Positions 25,625-34,248 of a stretch of DNA of 34,248 nt are shown piece by piece. Every line of letters starts with the position of its first letter. The stretch's first letter is position 1. The notes beneath the pieces were generated by a model. It was not told the DNA's origin. It saw only the letters and a list, made by a program, of their open reading frames with translations, and did not search any database. Origin of the DNA: Pseudomonas amygdali (GTDB lineage: Bacteria; Pseudomonadota; Gammaproteobacteria; Pseudomonadales; Pseudomonadaceae); the NCBI RefSeq assembly GCF_002699855.1, contig NZ_LKBW01000283.1:1-34248 (forward strand). Direction: 5' to 3'. The position numbers and the translations under genes were made by a program.

Positions 25625-26923
25625 ATGCCCGAATACGTCAACTGGCTTCGCCACGCGTCTCCGTACATCAATGCTCACCGTGATTGCACCTTCGTCGTCA
25701 TGCTGCCCGGCGACGGCGTTGCGCACCCTAACTTCGGCAATATCGTCCATGACCTGGTGCTGCTGCACAGCCTGGGCGTGCGTCTGGTGCTGGTGCACGG
25801 CTCGCGTCCACAGATCGAAAGCCGCCTGGCCCAGCGCGGCATTACGCCGCGTTACCATCGCGACATGCGCATCACCGATACCGAGACGCTGGAGTGCGTG
25901 ATCGATGCTGTGGGTCAGCTGCGCATCTCGATCGAGGCGCGCCTGTCGATGGACATGGCTGCTTCACCGATGCAGGGCTCGCGGCTGCGGGTGACCAGTG
26001 GCAATGTGGTGACTGCACGGCCTATCGGCGTGCTGGAAGGTGTCGATTATCAGCACACCGGCGAAGTGCGTCGGGTTGACCGCAAGGGCATCAATCGCCT
26101 GCTGGATGAGCGTCATATCGTGCTGCTGTCGCCGCTGGGTTATTCACCGACCGGCGAGATTTTCAATTTGGCCTGTGAAGACGTTGCCACGCGTGCGGCC
26201 ATTGATCTGGCTGCCGACAAACTGCTGCTGTTCGGTGCCGAAACCGGGTTGCTGGACGAGCAGGGCCGACTGGTGCGCGAGCTGCGTCCGCAACAGGTAC
26301 CTGCGCACTTGCAGCGTCTGGGTGCCAACTATCAGGCTGAATTGCTCGGTGCAGCGGCCGAGGCCTGCCGCGGTGGTGTGGCGCGCAGCCATATCGTCAG
26401 CTATGCCGAGAATGGCGCACTGCTGACCGAGCTGTTCACCCGCGACGGTGGCGGTACGCTGGTTGCGCAGGAGCAGTTTGAGCTGGTGCGCGAAGCGGCC
26501 ATTGAGGATGTCGGCGGCTTGATGGACCTGATCACGCCGCTGGAAGAGCAGGGCATTCTGGTACGTCGTTCCCGCGAAGTGCTGGAGCGCGAGATCACTC
26601 AGTTCAGCGTGGTCGAGCGGGAAGGGCTGATCATTGCCTGCGCGGCGCTGTACCCGATTGCGGACTCGGAGTCAGGCGAATTGGCATGTCTGGCCGTCAA
26701 TCCGGAATATCGCCACGGTGGGCGCGGGGACGAGTTGCTGGAGCGCATTGAAAACCGCGCCAGAGCGCTGGGTATCAAGACCCTGTTCGTCCTTACCACC
26801 CGTACCGCGCACTGGTTCCGTGAGCGTGGCTTCGAGCCCAGCAGCGTCGACCGCCTGCCAAGCGCCCGCGCGTCGCTGTACAACTACCAGCGTAATTCGA
26901 AGATCTTCGAAAAGGCGATATAA
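25625..26923 (+). CDS. argA: N-acetylglutamate synthase
   Basis: This classical bacterial ArgA has 432 residues. It acetylates glutamate with acetyl-CoA in the first step of arginine synthesis and is normally feedback-inhibited by arginine. An N-terminal amino-acid-kinase-like domain (residues about 15-270: LVLVHGSRPQIESRLAQRG, IVLLSPLGYSPTGEIFNL) binds the inhibitor. A C-terminal GNAT domain (about 290-430: CLAVNPEYRHGGRGDELLER) has the acetyl-CoA loop. ATG 25625 (MPEYVNWLRHASPYINAH) gives the standard length. The open frame extends to a GTG at 25577 without a ribosome site. A possible regulatory leader peptide lies upstream. Confidence 0.95.
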   Translation: MPEYVNWLRHASPYINAHRDCTFVVMLPGDGVAHPNFGNIVHDLVLLHSLGVRLVLVHGSRPQIESRLAQRGITPRYHRDMRITDTETLECVIDAVGQLRISIEARLSMDMAASPMQGSRLRVTSGNVVTARPIGVLEGVDYQHTGEVRRVDRKGINRLLDERHIVLLSPLGYSPTGEIFNLACEDVATRAAIDLAADKLLLFGAETGLLDEQGRLVRELRPQQVPAHLQRLGANYQAELLGAAAEACRGGVARSHIVSYAENGALLTELFTRDGGGTLVAQEQFELVREAAIEDVGGLMDLITPLEEQGILVRRSREVLEREITQFSVVEREGLIIACAALYPIADSESGELACLAVNPEYRHGGRGDELLERIENRARALGIKTLFVLTTRTAHWFRERGFEPSSVDRLPSARASLYNYQRNSKIFEKAI

Positions 26924-26960
26924 GCCTGGGGGCGGACGCAGAGCACTCTTGGCTATATTT

Positions 26961-27052
26961 TGTGGGAGTGAGCTTGCTCACGAAGAGGCTGGTACAAGCC
27001 CCCGGAAAGGGGCGTTTGAACCGTCCCTTTCGTGAGCCGGCTCACGCCCACA
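26961..27052. repeat. REP pair between convergent argA and gshA
   Basis: The left arm (26961-26984) contains GTGAGC-tt-GCTCAC and the right arm (about 27028-27052) contains GTGAGCCGGCTCAC. They are inverse copies differing at few bases and start with TGTGGG on their own strands. Between them is a GCCCC-cggaaa-GGGGC-type hairpin around 26998-27014. The 142-bp gap between the two stop codons holds no gene. The element probably protects or terminates both convergent mRNAs. Confidence 0.88.
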
Positions 27053-27065
27053 TTAATTGCCCGTA

Positions 27066-28658
27066 TCAGTTGCTGATCGACAGAATGCTCGCCTGATAAG
27101 ACCCCACGAACGTGTCGAAATCCACCACTTCCTCGGTCGCTTCCAGTTCGGCCTGTTCTTCGATCGAGGTTTTGGCCTGGGCTTCGAAGTCTGCCTGTTC
27201 CTGAGCGCTCAGCGGGTGAGTGCGGAAGTATTCGGCGTGGACCTGACTCTGGCGCAGGGAGAACGCGGTAAAGCCCTCGTTATGCGCTTCCATGCTGGCC
27301 AGCACCTGAGCAGACGGTGTGAGCGCGGTATCGTCGATCTTTGCCTGTTGCACGGCAATCGACTTGATATGCTCATCGATGCCCTGGGCCTGATCCAGCA
27401 GTCGGGCAATCGGTGTGATTTTTTCCAGCAGCTCGGTTGCCCAGGTCTTGAGATCAACAGGGCTGTTGTTGCGCTGCAGGCTCAGGCCCGGACGGCGACC
27501 TTCCTTGACCACTGCCAGGAAGTTCGAGCTTGCATTGGAACACTCATGGCTTGCCAGTTGCTGGCTTTCCTCAAGCGCGCAGTACAGCACGAACGCATCG
27601 ATGAAGCGTGATTGCTCCAGGCTGATGCCGGTAGGCAGGAACGGGTTGATGTCCAGGCAGCGCACTTCAACGTACTGCACACCACGGGCCACAAGCGCCT
27701 GAATAGGGCGCTCGCCGCTATAGGTCACACGCTTGGGGCGAATGTTGGAGTAGTACTCGTTCTCGATCTGCAACACGTTGGTGTTCAGCTGAACCCACTC
27801 GCCGTTCTGGTCATGAGTGCCGACATCGACGTAAGGCTTATAAGGCGTGGCCACGGCCTTGCGCAGGCTGTCGGTGTAGCTGACCAAGTCGTTATAGCAA
27901 GGGGTCAGGTCGGCCTGGGCGTCGCTTTGATAGCCCAGATCGCTCATACGCAGGCTGGTGGCGTACGGCAGATACAGGGTGTCGGCGTCGAAATGTTGTT
28001 CCAACTGATGTTTTCGGCCGCGCAGGAAGCCCGCATCCAGCGCTGGTGAAGCACCGAACAGGTACATCAGCAGCCAGCTGTAGCGGCGGAAGTTGCGGAT
28101 CAGCGCGATGTAGGAATGCGATTGGTAGTCGCGCGCGTCGCCAGCGAAGTCTTCGGTCTGCTTGAGCAGCGCCCAGGCGTCTTCCGGCAACGAGAAATTG
28201 TAATGAATGCCAGCGATGCACTGCATGGTCTTGCCATAGCGCAGCGCCAGGCCTTTGCGGTACACGTATTTGAGCTTGCCGATGTTCGACGTGCCGTAAT
28301 AGGCAATCGGTATGTGCTCTTCATCGGGCAGCGGGCATGGCATCGACGGGCTCCAGAGCAACTCGTCGCCCAGCTTGCTGTAGGCGAAGCGATGGATCTT
28401 GTCCAGGCTATCGATGGTCTCGGCCGGGTTCTTCAGCGCAGGCGTGATGAACTCCAGCAGCGATTCGGAATAGTCGGTCGTGACCTGACCGTTGGTCAGT
28501 GCAGCACCCAGAGCTTGCGGGTGAGGCGTCTGTGCCAGTTCTGCGGTTGCGGTAACGCGCAGGCACTCGCGCTCGATACCGTGCAGGCACTGCTCCAGCA
28601 GAGAGAGGTTGTTGCGCTCGCCGAGCAATGCAAGACGACGGTTTAAAAGTTCGCTCAA
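27066..28658 (-). CDS. gshA: Glutamate-cysteine ligase
   Basis: This gamma-proteobacterial GshA has 530 residues. It joins glutamate and cysteine with ATP in the first step of glutathione synthesis. [13 protein letters not shown] near the N-terminus carries the metal/ATP-binding acidic residues. [37 protein letters not shown] and the [15 protein letters not shown] region are diagnostic. The start is probably TTG 28658 ([13 protein letters not shown]), which has GAAGGA seven bases upstream. An alternative GTG at 28673 would add five residues without a good ribosome site. It is convergent with argA. Confidence 0.94.
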   Translation of the reverse strand: MSELLNRRLALLGERNNLSLLEQCLHGIERECLRVTATAELAQTPHPQALGAALTNGQVTTDYSESLLEFITPALKNPAETIDSLDKIHRFAYSKLGDELLWSPSMPCPLPDEEHIPIAYYGTSNIGKLKYVYRKGLALRYGKTMQCIAGIHYNFSLPEDAWALLKQTEDFAGDARDYQSHSYIALIRNFRRYSWLLMYLFGASPALDAGFLRGRKHQLEQHFDADTLYLPYATSLRMSDLGYQSDAQADLTPCYNDLVSYTDSLRKAVATPYKPYVDVGTHDQNGEWVQLNTNVLQIENEYYSNIRPKRVTYSGERPIQALVARGVQYVEVRCLDINPFLPTGISLEQSRFIDAFVLYCALEESQQLASHECSNASSNFLAVVKEGRRPGLSLQRNNSPVDLKTWATELLEKITPIARLLDQAQGIDEHIKSIAVQQAKIDDTALTPSAQVLASMEAHNEGFTAFSLRQSQVHAEYFRTHPLSAQEQADFEAQAKTSIEEQAELEATEEVVDFDTFVGSYQASILSISN

Positions 28659-28900
28659 GGTGTAATCCTTCACGCATCGGTCGCCCCGATATGGGGGTGG
28701 ACTTGACGGTCTACAAGGGTGAAGAAAGGAACTGGCGTAGTCGCCTGGTTGGTCTGTAGCGCCTGTTCACAATCACTGCTCTATGTCGTACCACCCAAAT
28801 GGACTCGGCACCACGCTAATGGTGCCGAAATTAACCTAAATGATGTCGATACGGCTAGGTTCTGTTCACAGTGATTGCTTTCATCAGCCTTTATCGCAGT
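28659..28900. other. Non-coding gap between the thioesterase gene and gshA
   Basis: This gap of about 240 bp has no gene. It contains an 8-bp perfect stem TCGGCACC-(8)-GGTGCCGA at 28805-28828 without a T tract. Two similar blocks flank the stem: CTGTTCACaatcactgct (28763-28780) and CTGTTCACagtgattgct (28862-28879). In these the CTGTTCAC is direct, but the AATCACT and AGTGATT parts are inverse to each other. The gshA promoter must lie here or further upstream. The blocks may be the ends of a decayed element. Confidence 0.5.
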
Positions 28901-29284
28901 CTAGATGACTGCGAATGTGCCCTGGGCTTTGGCGACGAGTTTGTCGCCCTGAACGACTTCAGCCTCGACCACCAGCGTGCGGCGACCCGCGTGCAGCACC
29001 TTGGCGATGCACAGGACTTCTCCCTCGGAGACGCCACGCACGTAGTTGATCTTGCACTCGATGGTGACACTGCGCTGGTCGAAACCGTGGGAGCTGGAGC
29101 AGGCCAGCCCCATGGCGATATCGACCAGACTGAAGATTGCCCCGCCGTGCATCACGTTGCCGCGATTGCGCAGATGCGCCTCCAGCGGCAACGCAACCTC
29201 CGCCACGCCCTCGTCCAGACGCCGCAGTTCGCAGCCGAGCATCTTGAAGTAGGCACTTTGGGTCAGATCTTCAGGAATATCCAT
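28901..29284 (-). CDS. PaaI-type hotdog thioesterase
   Basis: This single-domain hotdog-fold protein has 127 residues. The signature RNVMHGGAIFSLVDIAMGLA (written here as its central 20 residues, preceded by N-R-G) holds the catalytic/helix region of PaaI-like acyl-CoA thioesterases. SVTIECKINYVRGVSEGEVL is the second conserved strand pair. It is expected to hydrolyse acyl- or aryl-CoA thioesters, substrate unknown. Its ATG overlaps the tex stop (TGATG), so translation is probably coupled to tex. This pairing with tex is conserved in Pseudomonas, as far as I recall. Confidence 0.87.
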   Translation of the reverse strand: MDIPEDLTQSAYFKMLGCELRRLDEGVAEVALPLEAHLRNRGNVMHGGAIFSLVDIAMGLACSSSHGFDQRSVTIECKINYVRGVSEGEVLCIAKVLHAGRRTLVVEAEVVQGDKLVAKAQGTFAVI

Positions 29285-31605
29285 CAGCGCTTCTTCAACT
29301 GCTTGGCATTGGCAAACAGCGAAGCCATTGCGTTGTTGATGGGCGCGGGTGCTGTGGTTTCCTTGCGTGGAGCGCTGTTCTGCTGGCGAGGCGAGGAACC
29401 TGGGCGTGCACCGCGTGCACCGTCGACCTTCTCGCCGGGCGTGTCGCTCATGCGCATCGACAGGCCGACGCGTTTGCGCGGAATGTCGACTTCCATGACC
29501 TTCACTTTCACCACATCACCGGCCTTGACCGCCTCACGCGGGTCCTTGATGAACTTCTCGGACAATGCCGAGATGTGTACCAGACCGTCCTGATGCACGC
29601 CGATATCGACGAACGCACCGAAATTGGTGACGTTGGTGACCACGCCTTCGAGAATCATGCCCGGTTGCAGGTCCTTGAGTTCTTCGACACCGTCCTGAAA
29701 CTCTGCCGTCTTGAACTCCGGACGCGGGTCGCGACCCGGTTTTTCGAGTTCCTGCAGAATGTCGGTCACGGTCGGCAGACCAAAGGTCTCGTCGGTGAAT
29801 TTCTTCGGGTCCAGGCGTTTGAGAAAGCTCGCATCGCCAATCAACGAGCGAATATCGCGGTCGGTTTCTGCCGCAATACGCTGCACCAGTGGATAGGCTT
29901 CCGGGTGAACGGCAGAAGAGTCCAAGGGGTTGTCACCGGTCATCACGCGCAGGAAGCCTGCGGCCTGTTCAAAGGTCTTTTCGCCCAGACGGCTGACTTT
30001 CTTCAGCGCTGCACGCGTCTTGAACGCGCCGTTTTCATCGCGATGCGCAACGATGTTCTGCGCCAGTGTGGTGTTAAGGCCGGAAATCCGCGCCAGCAAC
30101 GCCACCGAAGCGGTGTTCACGTCCACGCCAACAGCGTTCACGCAGTCTTCAACCACCGCGTCCAGGCCGCGCGCCAGTTTGAGCTGCGAGACGTCATGCT
30201 GATACTGACCGACACCGATGGACTTCGGATCGATTTTTACCAGCTCGGCGAGCGGGTCCTGCAAGCGACGGGCGATGGAGACCGCGCCACGGATCGATAC
30301 GTCGAGGTCCGGGAATTCCTTGGCGGCCAGTTCCGACGCGGAATAAACCGATGCGCCTGCTTCGGAAACCATGACCTTGGTCATTTTCAGACCTGGGTAT
30401 TTTTTGATCAGGTCAGCGGCGAGCTTGTCGGTTTCGCGGCTGGCGGTGCCGTTGCCGATAGCGATCAGATCGACCGAGTGCTTGGCGCACAGGGCAGCCA
30501 GCACGGCAATGGTCTGATCCCACTGGTTCTTCGGCACATGCGGGTAAACGGTCGCGTAGTCGAGCAGCTTGCCGGTTGCGTCCACCACAGCGACCTTGCA
30601 GCCGGTGCGCAGGCCCGGGTCCAGACCCAGTGTGGCGCGCTGGCCAGCCGGGGCGGCGAGCAGCAGGTCGTGCAGGTTATGGGCGAAAACGTTGATGGCT
30701 TCGGTCTCCGCGCCGTCGCGCAGCTCGCCCAGCAGGTCGGTTTCCAGGTGGCTGTACAACTTGACCTTCCAGGTCCAGCGCACCACCTCTGCCAGCCATT
30801 TGTCTGCAGGGCGGTTCTGGTTCTGGATGCCGAAGCGTTCACCGATCATCAGTTCGCAAGGGTGCATGGCACCCGGCAGTTCTTCACCGACTTTCAGTGC
30901 GGAGCTGAGAAAACCTTCGTTGCGGCCGCGGAAAATCGCCAGAGCACGGTGCGAAGGCATGCTCTTGAGCGGCTCGTCATGTTCGAAGTAATCGCGGAAC
31001 TTGGCACCTTCCTCTTCCTTGCCCGGCACCACGCGTGCGCTGATTACTGCTTCCTGTTTGAGGAAGCTGCGCAGCTTGTCGAGCAACGATGCGTCTTCGG
31101 CGAAGCGCTCCATCAGGATGTACTTGGCGCCTTCCAGCGCAGCCTTGACATCGGCCACGCCTTTCTCGGCGTCGACAAAACGGGCTGCTTCGGTTTCAGG
31201 AGCGAGGCTCGGGTCGTTGAACAGGCCGTCAGCCAGCTCGCCCAGACCGGCTTCAAGGGCGATCTGGCCCTTGGTGCGGCGTTTCTGCTTATAAGGCAGG
31301 TACAAATCTTCAAGGCGGGTCTTGGTGTCGGCCAGCTTGATGTCGCGAGCCAGCTCCGGGGTCAGCTTGCCTTGCTCTTCAATGCTGGCAAGAATGCTGA
31401 CACGCCGGTCATCCAGCTCACGCAGATAGCGCAGGCGTTCTTCCAGATGGCGCAATTGCGTGTCATCAAGACTGCCGGTCACTTCCTTGCGGTAGCGGGA
31501 AATGAAGGGCACGGTCGAGCCTTCATCCAGTAGTGCTACGGCCGCTGCGACCTGTTGTGGGCGTACGCCGAGTTCTTCGGCGATGCGGCTGTTGATGCTG
31601 TCCAT
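29284..31605 (-). CDS. tex: Tex RNA-binding transcription accessory protein
   Basis: Tex has 773 residues. The N-terminal helical part starts [21 protein letters not shown] YqgF/RNase H-like domain follows (about 320-450: [20 protein letters not shown]). Helix-hairpin-helix repeats come next (about 490-570: [20 protein letters not shown]), and a C-terminal S1 RNA-binding domain lies at about 645-715 ([20 protein letters not shown], with GLVHIS). The C-terminal tail is Gly/Arg/Ser-rich and ends LKKR. Tex binds nucleic acid and affects transcription and stress tolerance. ATG 31605 has AGGTGG four bases upstream; the open frame extends 8 codons further. The stop overlaps the thioesterase start. 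Confidence 0.95.
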   Translation of the reverse strand: MDSINSRIAEELGVRPQQVAAAVALLDEGSTVPFISRYRKEVTGSLDDTQLRHLEERLRYLRELDDRRVSILASIEEQGKLTPELARDIKLADTKTRLEDLYLPYKQKRRTKGQIALEAGLGELADGLFNDPSLAPETEAARFVDAEKGVADVKAALEGAKYILMERFAEDASLLDKLRSFLKQEAVISARVVPGKEEEGAKFRDYFEHDEPLKSMPSHRALAIFRGRNEGFLSSALKVGEELPGAMHPCELMIGERFGIQNQNRPADKWLAEVVRWTWKVKLYSHLETDLLGELRDGAETEAINVFAHNLHDLLLAAPAGQRATLGLDPGLRTGCKVAVVDATGKLLDYATVYPHVPKNQWDQTIAVLAALCAKHSVDLIAIGNGTASRETDKLAADLIKKYPGLKMTKVMVSEAGASVYSASELAAKEFPDLDVSIRGAVSIARRLQDPLAELVKIDPKSIGVGQYQHDVSQLKLARGLDAVVEDCVNAVGVDVNTASVALLARISGLNTTLAQNIVAHRDENGAFKTRAALKKVSRLGEKTFEQAAGFLRVMTGDNPLDSSAVHPEAYPLVQRIAAETDRDIRSLIGDASFLKRLDPKKFTDETFGLPTVTDILQELEKPGRDPRPEFKTAEFQDGVEELKDLQPGMILEGVVTNVTNFGAFVDIGVHQDGLVHISALSEKFIKDPREAVKAGDVVKVKVMEVDIPRKRVGLSMRMSDTPGEKVDGARGARPGSSPRQQNSAPRKETTAPAPINNAMASLFANAKQLKKR

Positions 31606-31739
31606 AAAACCACCTGGAGTTGTGAGCAAAAAACTGGGCTATGTACGAATTGCCTTGCCTGAATATCGTCCGCCAGCATTTATTTTCAGCGCTGGCGAAC
31701 CGCCACAAGGCCAGCATTGCCTGACTTTGAGGGCGGCGC

Positions 31740-31745
31740 ATTATA
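31740..31745 (-). promoter_or_regulatory. Candidate -10 element of tex
   Basis: In the 299-bp divergent gap between tex and ompR (31606-31904) a perfect TATAAT is read on the minus strand 135 bases upstream of the tex ATG. No convincing -35 lies at the right distance. On the plus strand CATAAT at 31873-31878 is a possible ompR -10, about 27 bases before the ompR start. The remaining gap includes a CGCTGGCG-rich stretch but no gene. Confidence 0.35.
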
Positions 31746-31904
31746 CCCGGCGAAGGCGGATTAGGGGATCGGCCGACAAATGTGGTCTTTTTTCGGCGAA
31801 AAAGCCTGCACAAGTGCCGCCTCCAGTAAAATCTGCTAACAATGCACAAGGTGCGCATCACCGCAGCTACGCCATAATGCGCCCCGAGATCAGAGGAGCA
31901 TCCG

Positions 31905-32645
31905 ATGAGCAGCACCGCACAAAATGCTGAAGGCGAAAAAATCCTTATTGTCGATGACGATCCGGGGCTGAGCAGTCTCCTGGAACGTTTTTTCACCAGC
32001 AAGGGCTACCGGGCCCGCGCCGTGGCAAACGTGGAGCAAATGGACCGACTATTGGCCCGCGAGGTGTTCAACCTTGTGGTGCTGGACTTGATGCTGCCCG
32101 GAGAAGACGGCCTTTCAGCTTGTCGTTGTCTGCGAGCCGCGAACAATCAGGTGCCGATCATCATGCTGACCGCCAAGGGCGATGAGCTGAGCCGCATCAA
32201 GGGGCTCGAACTGGGTGCTGACGATTACCTGGCCAAGCCGTTCAACCCAGACGAGTTGATGGCGCGGGTCAAGGCTGTTCTGCGTCGTCAGGCTGCGCCT
32301 GTACCCGGCGCGCCCGGCAGTGAAGACGAGTCGGTCAGTTTCGGCGACTACGAGCTCTCCCTGGCAACCCGCGAACTCAAGCGTGGCGACGTGGTGCATA
32401 TGCTGACCACGGGTGAATTCGCGGTACTCAAGGCTCTGGTCATGCACGCTCGCGAGCCGCTGACCCGTGACAAGCTGATGAACCTGGCCCGCGGCCGGGA
32501 GTGGGATGCGCTGGAGCGATCCATCGACGTACAGATTTCCCGTCTGCGTCGCCTGATCGAGCCGGATCCTTCAAAGCCCCGCTATATCCAGACCGTCTGG
32601 GGCGTAGGCTATGTATTCGTTCCGGATGGTGCCGGTAATCGCTGA
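31905..32645 (+). CDS. ompR: OmpR-family response regulator (OmpR/AmgR)
   Basis: This response regulator has 246 residues. The receiver domain (about 12-125) has the acidic pocket VDDDP, phospho-acceptor Asp61 (VVLDLMLPGEDG), Thr in IIMLTAKGDE and Lys111 (YLAKPFNPDEL). The winged-helix DNA-binding domain (about 145-240) shows LTTGEFAVLKALVMHAREPL, SIDVQISRLRRLIEPDPSKP and the terminal YIQTVWGVGYVFVPDG. In P. aeruginosa the orthologous AmgR/AmgS pair handles envelope stress and aminoglycoside tolerance. AGAGGAG lies about 8 bases before the ATG. A terminator separates it from envZ. Confidence 0.93.
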   Translation: MSSTAQNAEGEKILIVDDDPGLSSLLERFFTSKGYRARAVANVEQMDRLLAREVFNLVVLDLMLPGEDGLSACRCLRAANNQVPIIMLTAKGDELSRIKGLELGADDYLAKPFNPDELMARVKAVLRRQAAPVPGAPGSEDESVSFGDYELSLATRELKRGDVVHMLTTGEFAVLKALVMHAREPLTRDKLMNLARGREWDALERSIDVQISRLRRLIEPDPSKPRYIQTVWGVGYVFVPDGAGNR

Positions 32646-32681
32646 TAAGCCGGTTGTCAGCACAGAAGTCCGTCATTCCCG

Positions 32682-32730
32682 CCAGTTACGTCGATAATCT
32701 CTTTCAAGGTTATCGGCGTACTGGTTTTTT
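32682..32730 (+). terminator. Intrinsic terminator between ompR and envZ
   Basis: CCAGT-ACG-CGATAA (32682-32697, with single unpaired T bases) pairs with TTATCG-CGT-ACTGG (32710-32724), and TTTTTT follows at 32725-32730. The stem of about 14 pairs, two small bulges and six T residues make it a convincing terminator 36 bases after the ompR stop. No open reading frame accounts for the sequence. Confidence 0.8.
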
Positions 32731-32808
32731 GCGTTCGTCCATCGGGTCCGGCCCGCGTTCGGCAAACCTGCGAGCCTCGCTCGCCTTGCAAAGTGTATGG
32801 CTGCAGTT

Positions 32809-34119
32809 ATGAAGACTCCGCTCTGGTTTCCGCAAAGCTTTTTCTCTCGCACGCTCTGGCTGGTGCTCATCGTCGTGCTGTTTTCCAAGGCGCTGACGCT
32901 GGTTTATCTGCTGATGAACGAAGACGTGCTGGTCGACAGGCAATACAGCCACGGCGTTGCGCTGACGCTGCGAGCGTATTGGGCAGCCGATGAAAATGAT
33001 CGTGAGGCGATTGCCGAAGCGGCCGGTCTGATTCGAGTCGTGGGCGGTGGCGTGCCGGAAGGTGAGCAGCACTGGCCGTACAGTGAGATCTACCAGCGGC
33101 AGATGCAGGCCGAGCTGGGTGCCGATACGGAAGTGCGTTTGCGTGTGCACGCACCTCCCGCGCTCTGGGTCAGGGCGCCGAGCCTTGGGGATGGCTGGCT
33201 GAAAGTACCGCTTTATCCGCACCCGTTACGCGGCCAGAAAATCTGGAGTGTGCTGGGCTGGTTCCTGGCCATCGGGTTGCTCTCCACGGCGTCGGCGTGG
33301 ATTTTTGTGCGTCAACTGAATCAGCCGCTCAAGCGTCTGGTCTTTGCGGCTCGACAGCTGGGGCAGGGGCGCAGCGTGCGCTTGCCGGTCAGTGACACAC
33401 CCAGTGAGATGACCGAAGTCTATCGGGCCTTCAATCAGATGGCCGAAGACGTCGAGCAGGCAGGGCAGGAGCGCGAACTGATGCTGGCTGGCGTCTCCCA
33501 TGACTTGCGTACACCACTGACGCGTCTGCGCCTGTCTCTGGAGCTGATGAACGACAATGAGTTCTCCGAAGGCATGGTGCGGGATATCGAGGACATGGAT
33601 GCCATTCTTGACCAGTTCCTGGCGTTCATTCGCGATGGGCGTGACGAAGAGATTGAAGAAGTCGATCTGGGGCATCTGGTGCGCGACGTGGTTGCACCCT
33701 TCAATAACGATGAAGACAGCATCCGTCTGTGTCTGGAACCGATCCCGCCCTTCCCGCTGAGGCGCGTATCGATGAAGCGTCTGCTGACCAACCTTATCGG
33801 CAACGCCAGGCATCATGCCGGTAACGGTATCGAAGTGGCTGCCTATGTATCCGGTGACAGAAATGCGCCGTACGTAGTGTTGAGCGTACTGGACAGGGGC
33901 GCAGGCATCGATCCGTCCGAGCTTGATACCATCTTCAACCCGTTCATTCGCGGTGATCGCGCCCGCAGTGGCAAGGGGACTGGCCTGGGGCTGGCTATCG
34001 TCAAGCGCATCGCTGCCATGCACGGCGGCAACGTCGAGTTGAGAAATCGTTCGGGGGGAGGCCTGGAGGCGCGAGTGCGTCTGCCTTTAGGGCTGATGCT
34101 GCCGAGGGATGCTATCTAG
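32809..34119 (+). CDS. envZ: Sensor histidine kinase EnvZ/AmgS
   Basis: This inner-membrane sensor kinase has 436 residues. Transmembrane helix 1 is at about 12-36, a periplasmic loop at about 37-143 and transmembrane helix 2 at about 145-166. A HAMP domain (about 167-220) and an HisKA box with phospho-acceptor His231 (GVSHDLRTPLTRLRLSLE) follow. The ATPase domain has the N box NLIGNARHHAG, G1 DRGAGIDPSE and G2 GKGTGLGLAI. It should phosphorylate the OmpR protein encoded upstream. ATG 32809 (MKTPLWFPQS) looks like the family N-terminus; ATG 32797 would add four residues. Neither has a strong ribosome site. Confidence 0.92.
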   Translation: MKTPLWFPQSFFSRTLWLVLIVVLFSKALTLVYLLMNEDVLVDRQYSHGVALTLRAYWAADENDREAIAEAAGLIRVVGGGVPEGEQHWPYSEIYQRQMQAELGADTEVRLRVHAPPALWVRAPSLGDGWLKVPLYPHPLRGQKIWSVLGWFLAIGLLSTASAWIFVRQLNQPLKRLVFAARQLGQGRSVRLPVSDTPSEMTEVYRAFNQMAEDVEQAGQERELMLAGVSHDLRTPLTRLRLSLELMNDNEFSEGMVRDIEDMDAILDQFLAFIRDGRDEEIEEVDLGHLVRDVVAPFNNDEDSIRLCLEPIPPFPLRRVSMKRLLTNLIGNARHHAGNGIEVAAYVSGDRNAPYVVLSVLDRGAGIDPSELDTIFNPFIRGDRARSGKGTGLGLAIVKRIAAMHGGNVELRNRSGGGLEARVRLPLGLMLPRDAI

Positions 34120-34209
34120 AAAGAATCGTAAAGGGAATAAAGCGCCGTGCGGGTCATGGAGGATGTTCGACAGGTGGGAGTATCAGTTTTTTTGTGTTCG
34201 GGCTGGTTA

Positions 34210-34238
34210 GGGCCTGCCGTCAGGCAGGCCCTTGTTTT
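34210..34238 (+). terminator. Intrinsic terminator downstream of envZ
   Basis: GGGCCTGCC / GGCAGGCCC with a GTCA loop (34210-34231) is followed by TTGTTTT. It lies 90 bases after the envZ stop. The intervening 34120-34209 has a T8 run (34190 region) but no gene. It probably ends the envZ transcript, although its distance leaves room for a short unrecognised transcript. Confidence 0.85.
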
Positions 34239-34248
34239 ACCAGCTCGG

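Noticed and set aside
29575..31533. 652-residue open frame opposite tex
   Set aside because: It is the antisense shadow of the high-GC tex gene. The product has no recognisable domain, whereas tex has all its expected domains.

Overview
The window looks like a chromosomal segment of a fluorescent Pseudomonas, most likely of the P. syringae group. The signs are moderately high GC, Pseudomonas-type REP palindromes (some opening with GTAG), and gene neighbourhoods typical of the genus: dadR/dadA-ridA-dadX, an iron ABC pair followed by gcvT-gcvH, argE-argA-gshA, and tex next to ompR-envZ. Species assignment is from recognition of proteins and gene order, not from a search.

Layout. 1-42 is a pair of REP-type palindromes. 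81-1247 is an MFS transporter broken by a perfect 17-bp tandem duplication and by an extra G in a G7 run. A phospholipase-D/cardiolipin-synthase-like lipoprotein (1244-2824, minus) and a MocR-type regulator (2897-4318, minus) follow. The regulator is divergent from a DUF1127 protein, with three ATCTGTA-type half-sites between them. Next come an amine-oxidising FAD enzyme and a YkgJ-type Cys-cluster protein. 6532-10639 is a D-amino-acid (alanine) catabolism block: the Lrp-type regulator DadR divergent from dadA-ridA, then dadX behind an intervening terminator, then an XRE-cupin regulator. A c5-type cytochrome and a 653-aa acetyl-CoA hydrolase/transferase-like protein follow.

13070-14387 holds two divergent neighbours that are both frameshifted: a Mpo1/DUF962 membrane protein, and a Crp/Fnr regulator carrying a perfect 8-bp tandem duplication. 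14498-17386 is a ferric-iron ABC transporter (binding protein and permease) with a possible Fur site and a REP pair between the genes. 17539-19051 is gcvT-gcvH without gcvP, closed by a bidirectional terminator shared with a DUF2388 protein. An orphan GspE/PilB-type ATPase, a small ACT-like protein and a second Lrp-family regulator come next. 22456-22798 is a tandem array of a 154-bp four-hairpin REP unit.

22819-26923 has a CYTH-CHAD protein, argE and argA. argA is preceded by a tiny reading frame, with a strong Shine-Dalgarno, that ends Arg-Arg-stop. A REP pair separates convergent argA and gshA. The right end holds a PaaI-type thioesterase translationally coupled to tex, then ompR and envZ on the opposite strand, separated from each other by a strong intrinsic terminator.

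Most of the window is core metabolism and regulation. The less ordinary signals are the cluster of recent-looking gene decays caused by short tandem duplications, the 154-bp REP array, the possible argA leader peptide, terminators inside otherwise classical operons, and the loss of the expected catalytic glutamate in the CoA-transferase-like protein. I did not find a phage, integron, CRISPR array, defence island or secondary-metabolite cluster.
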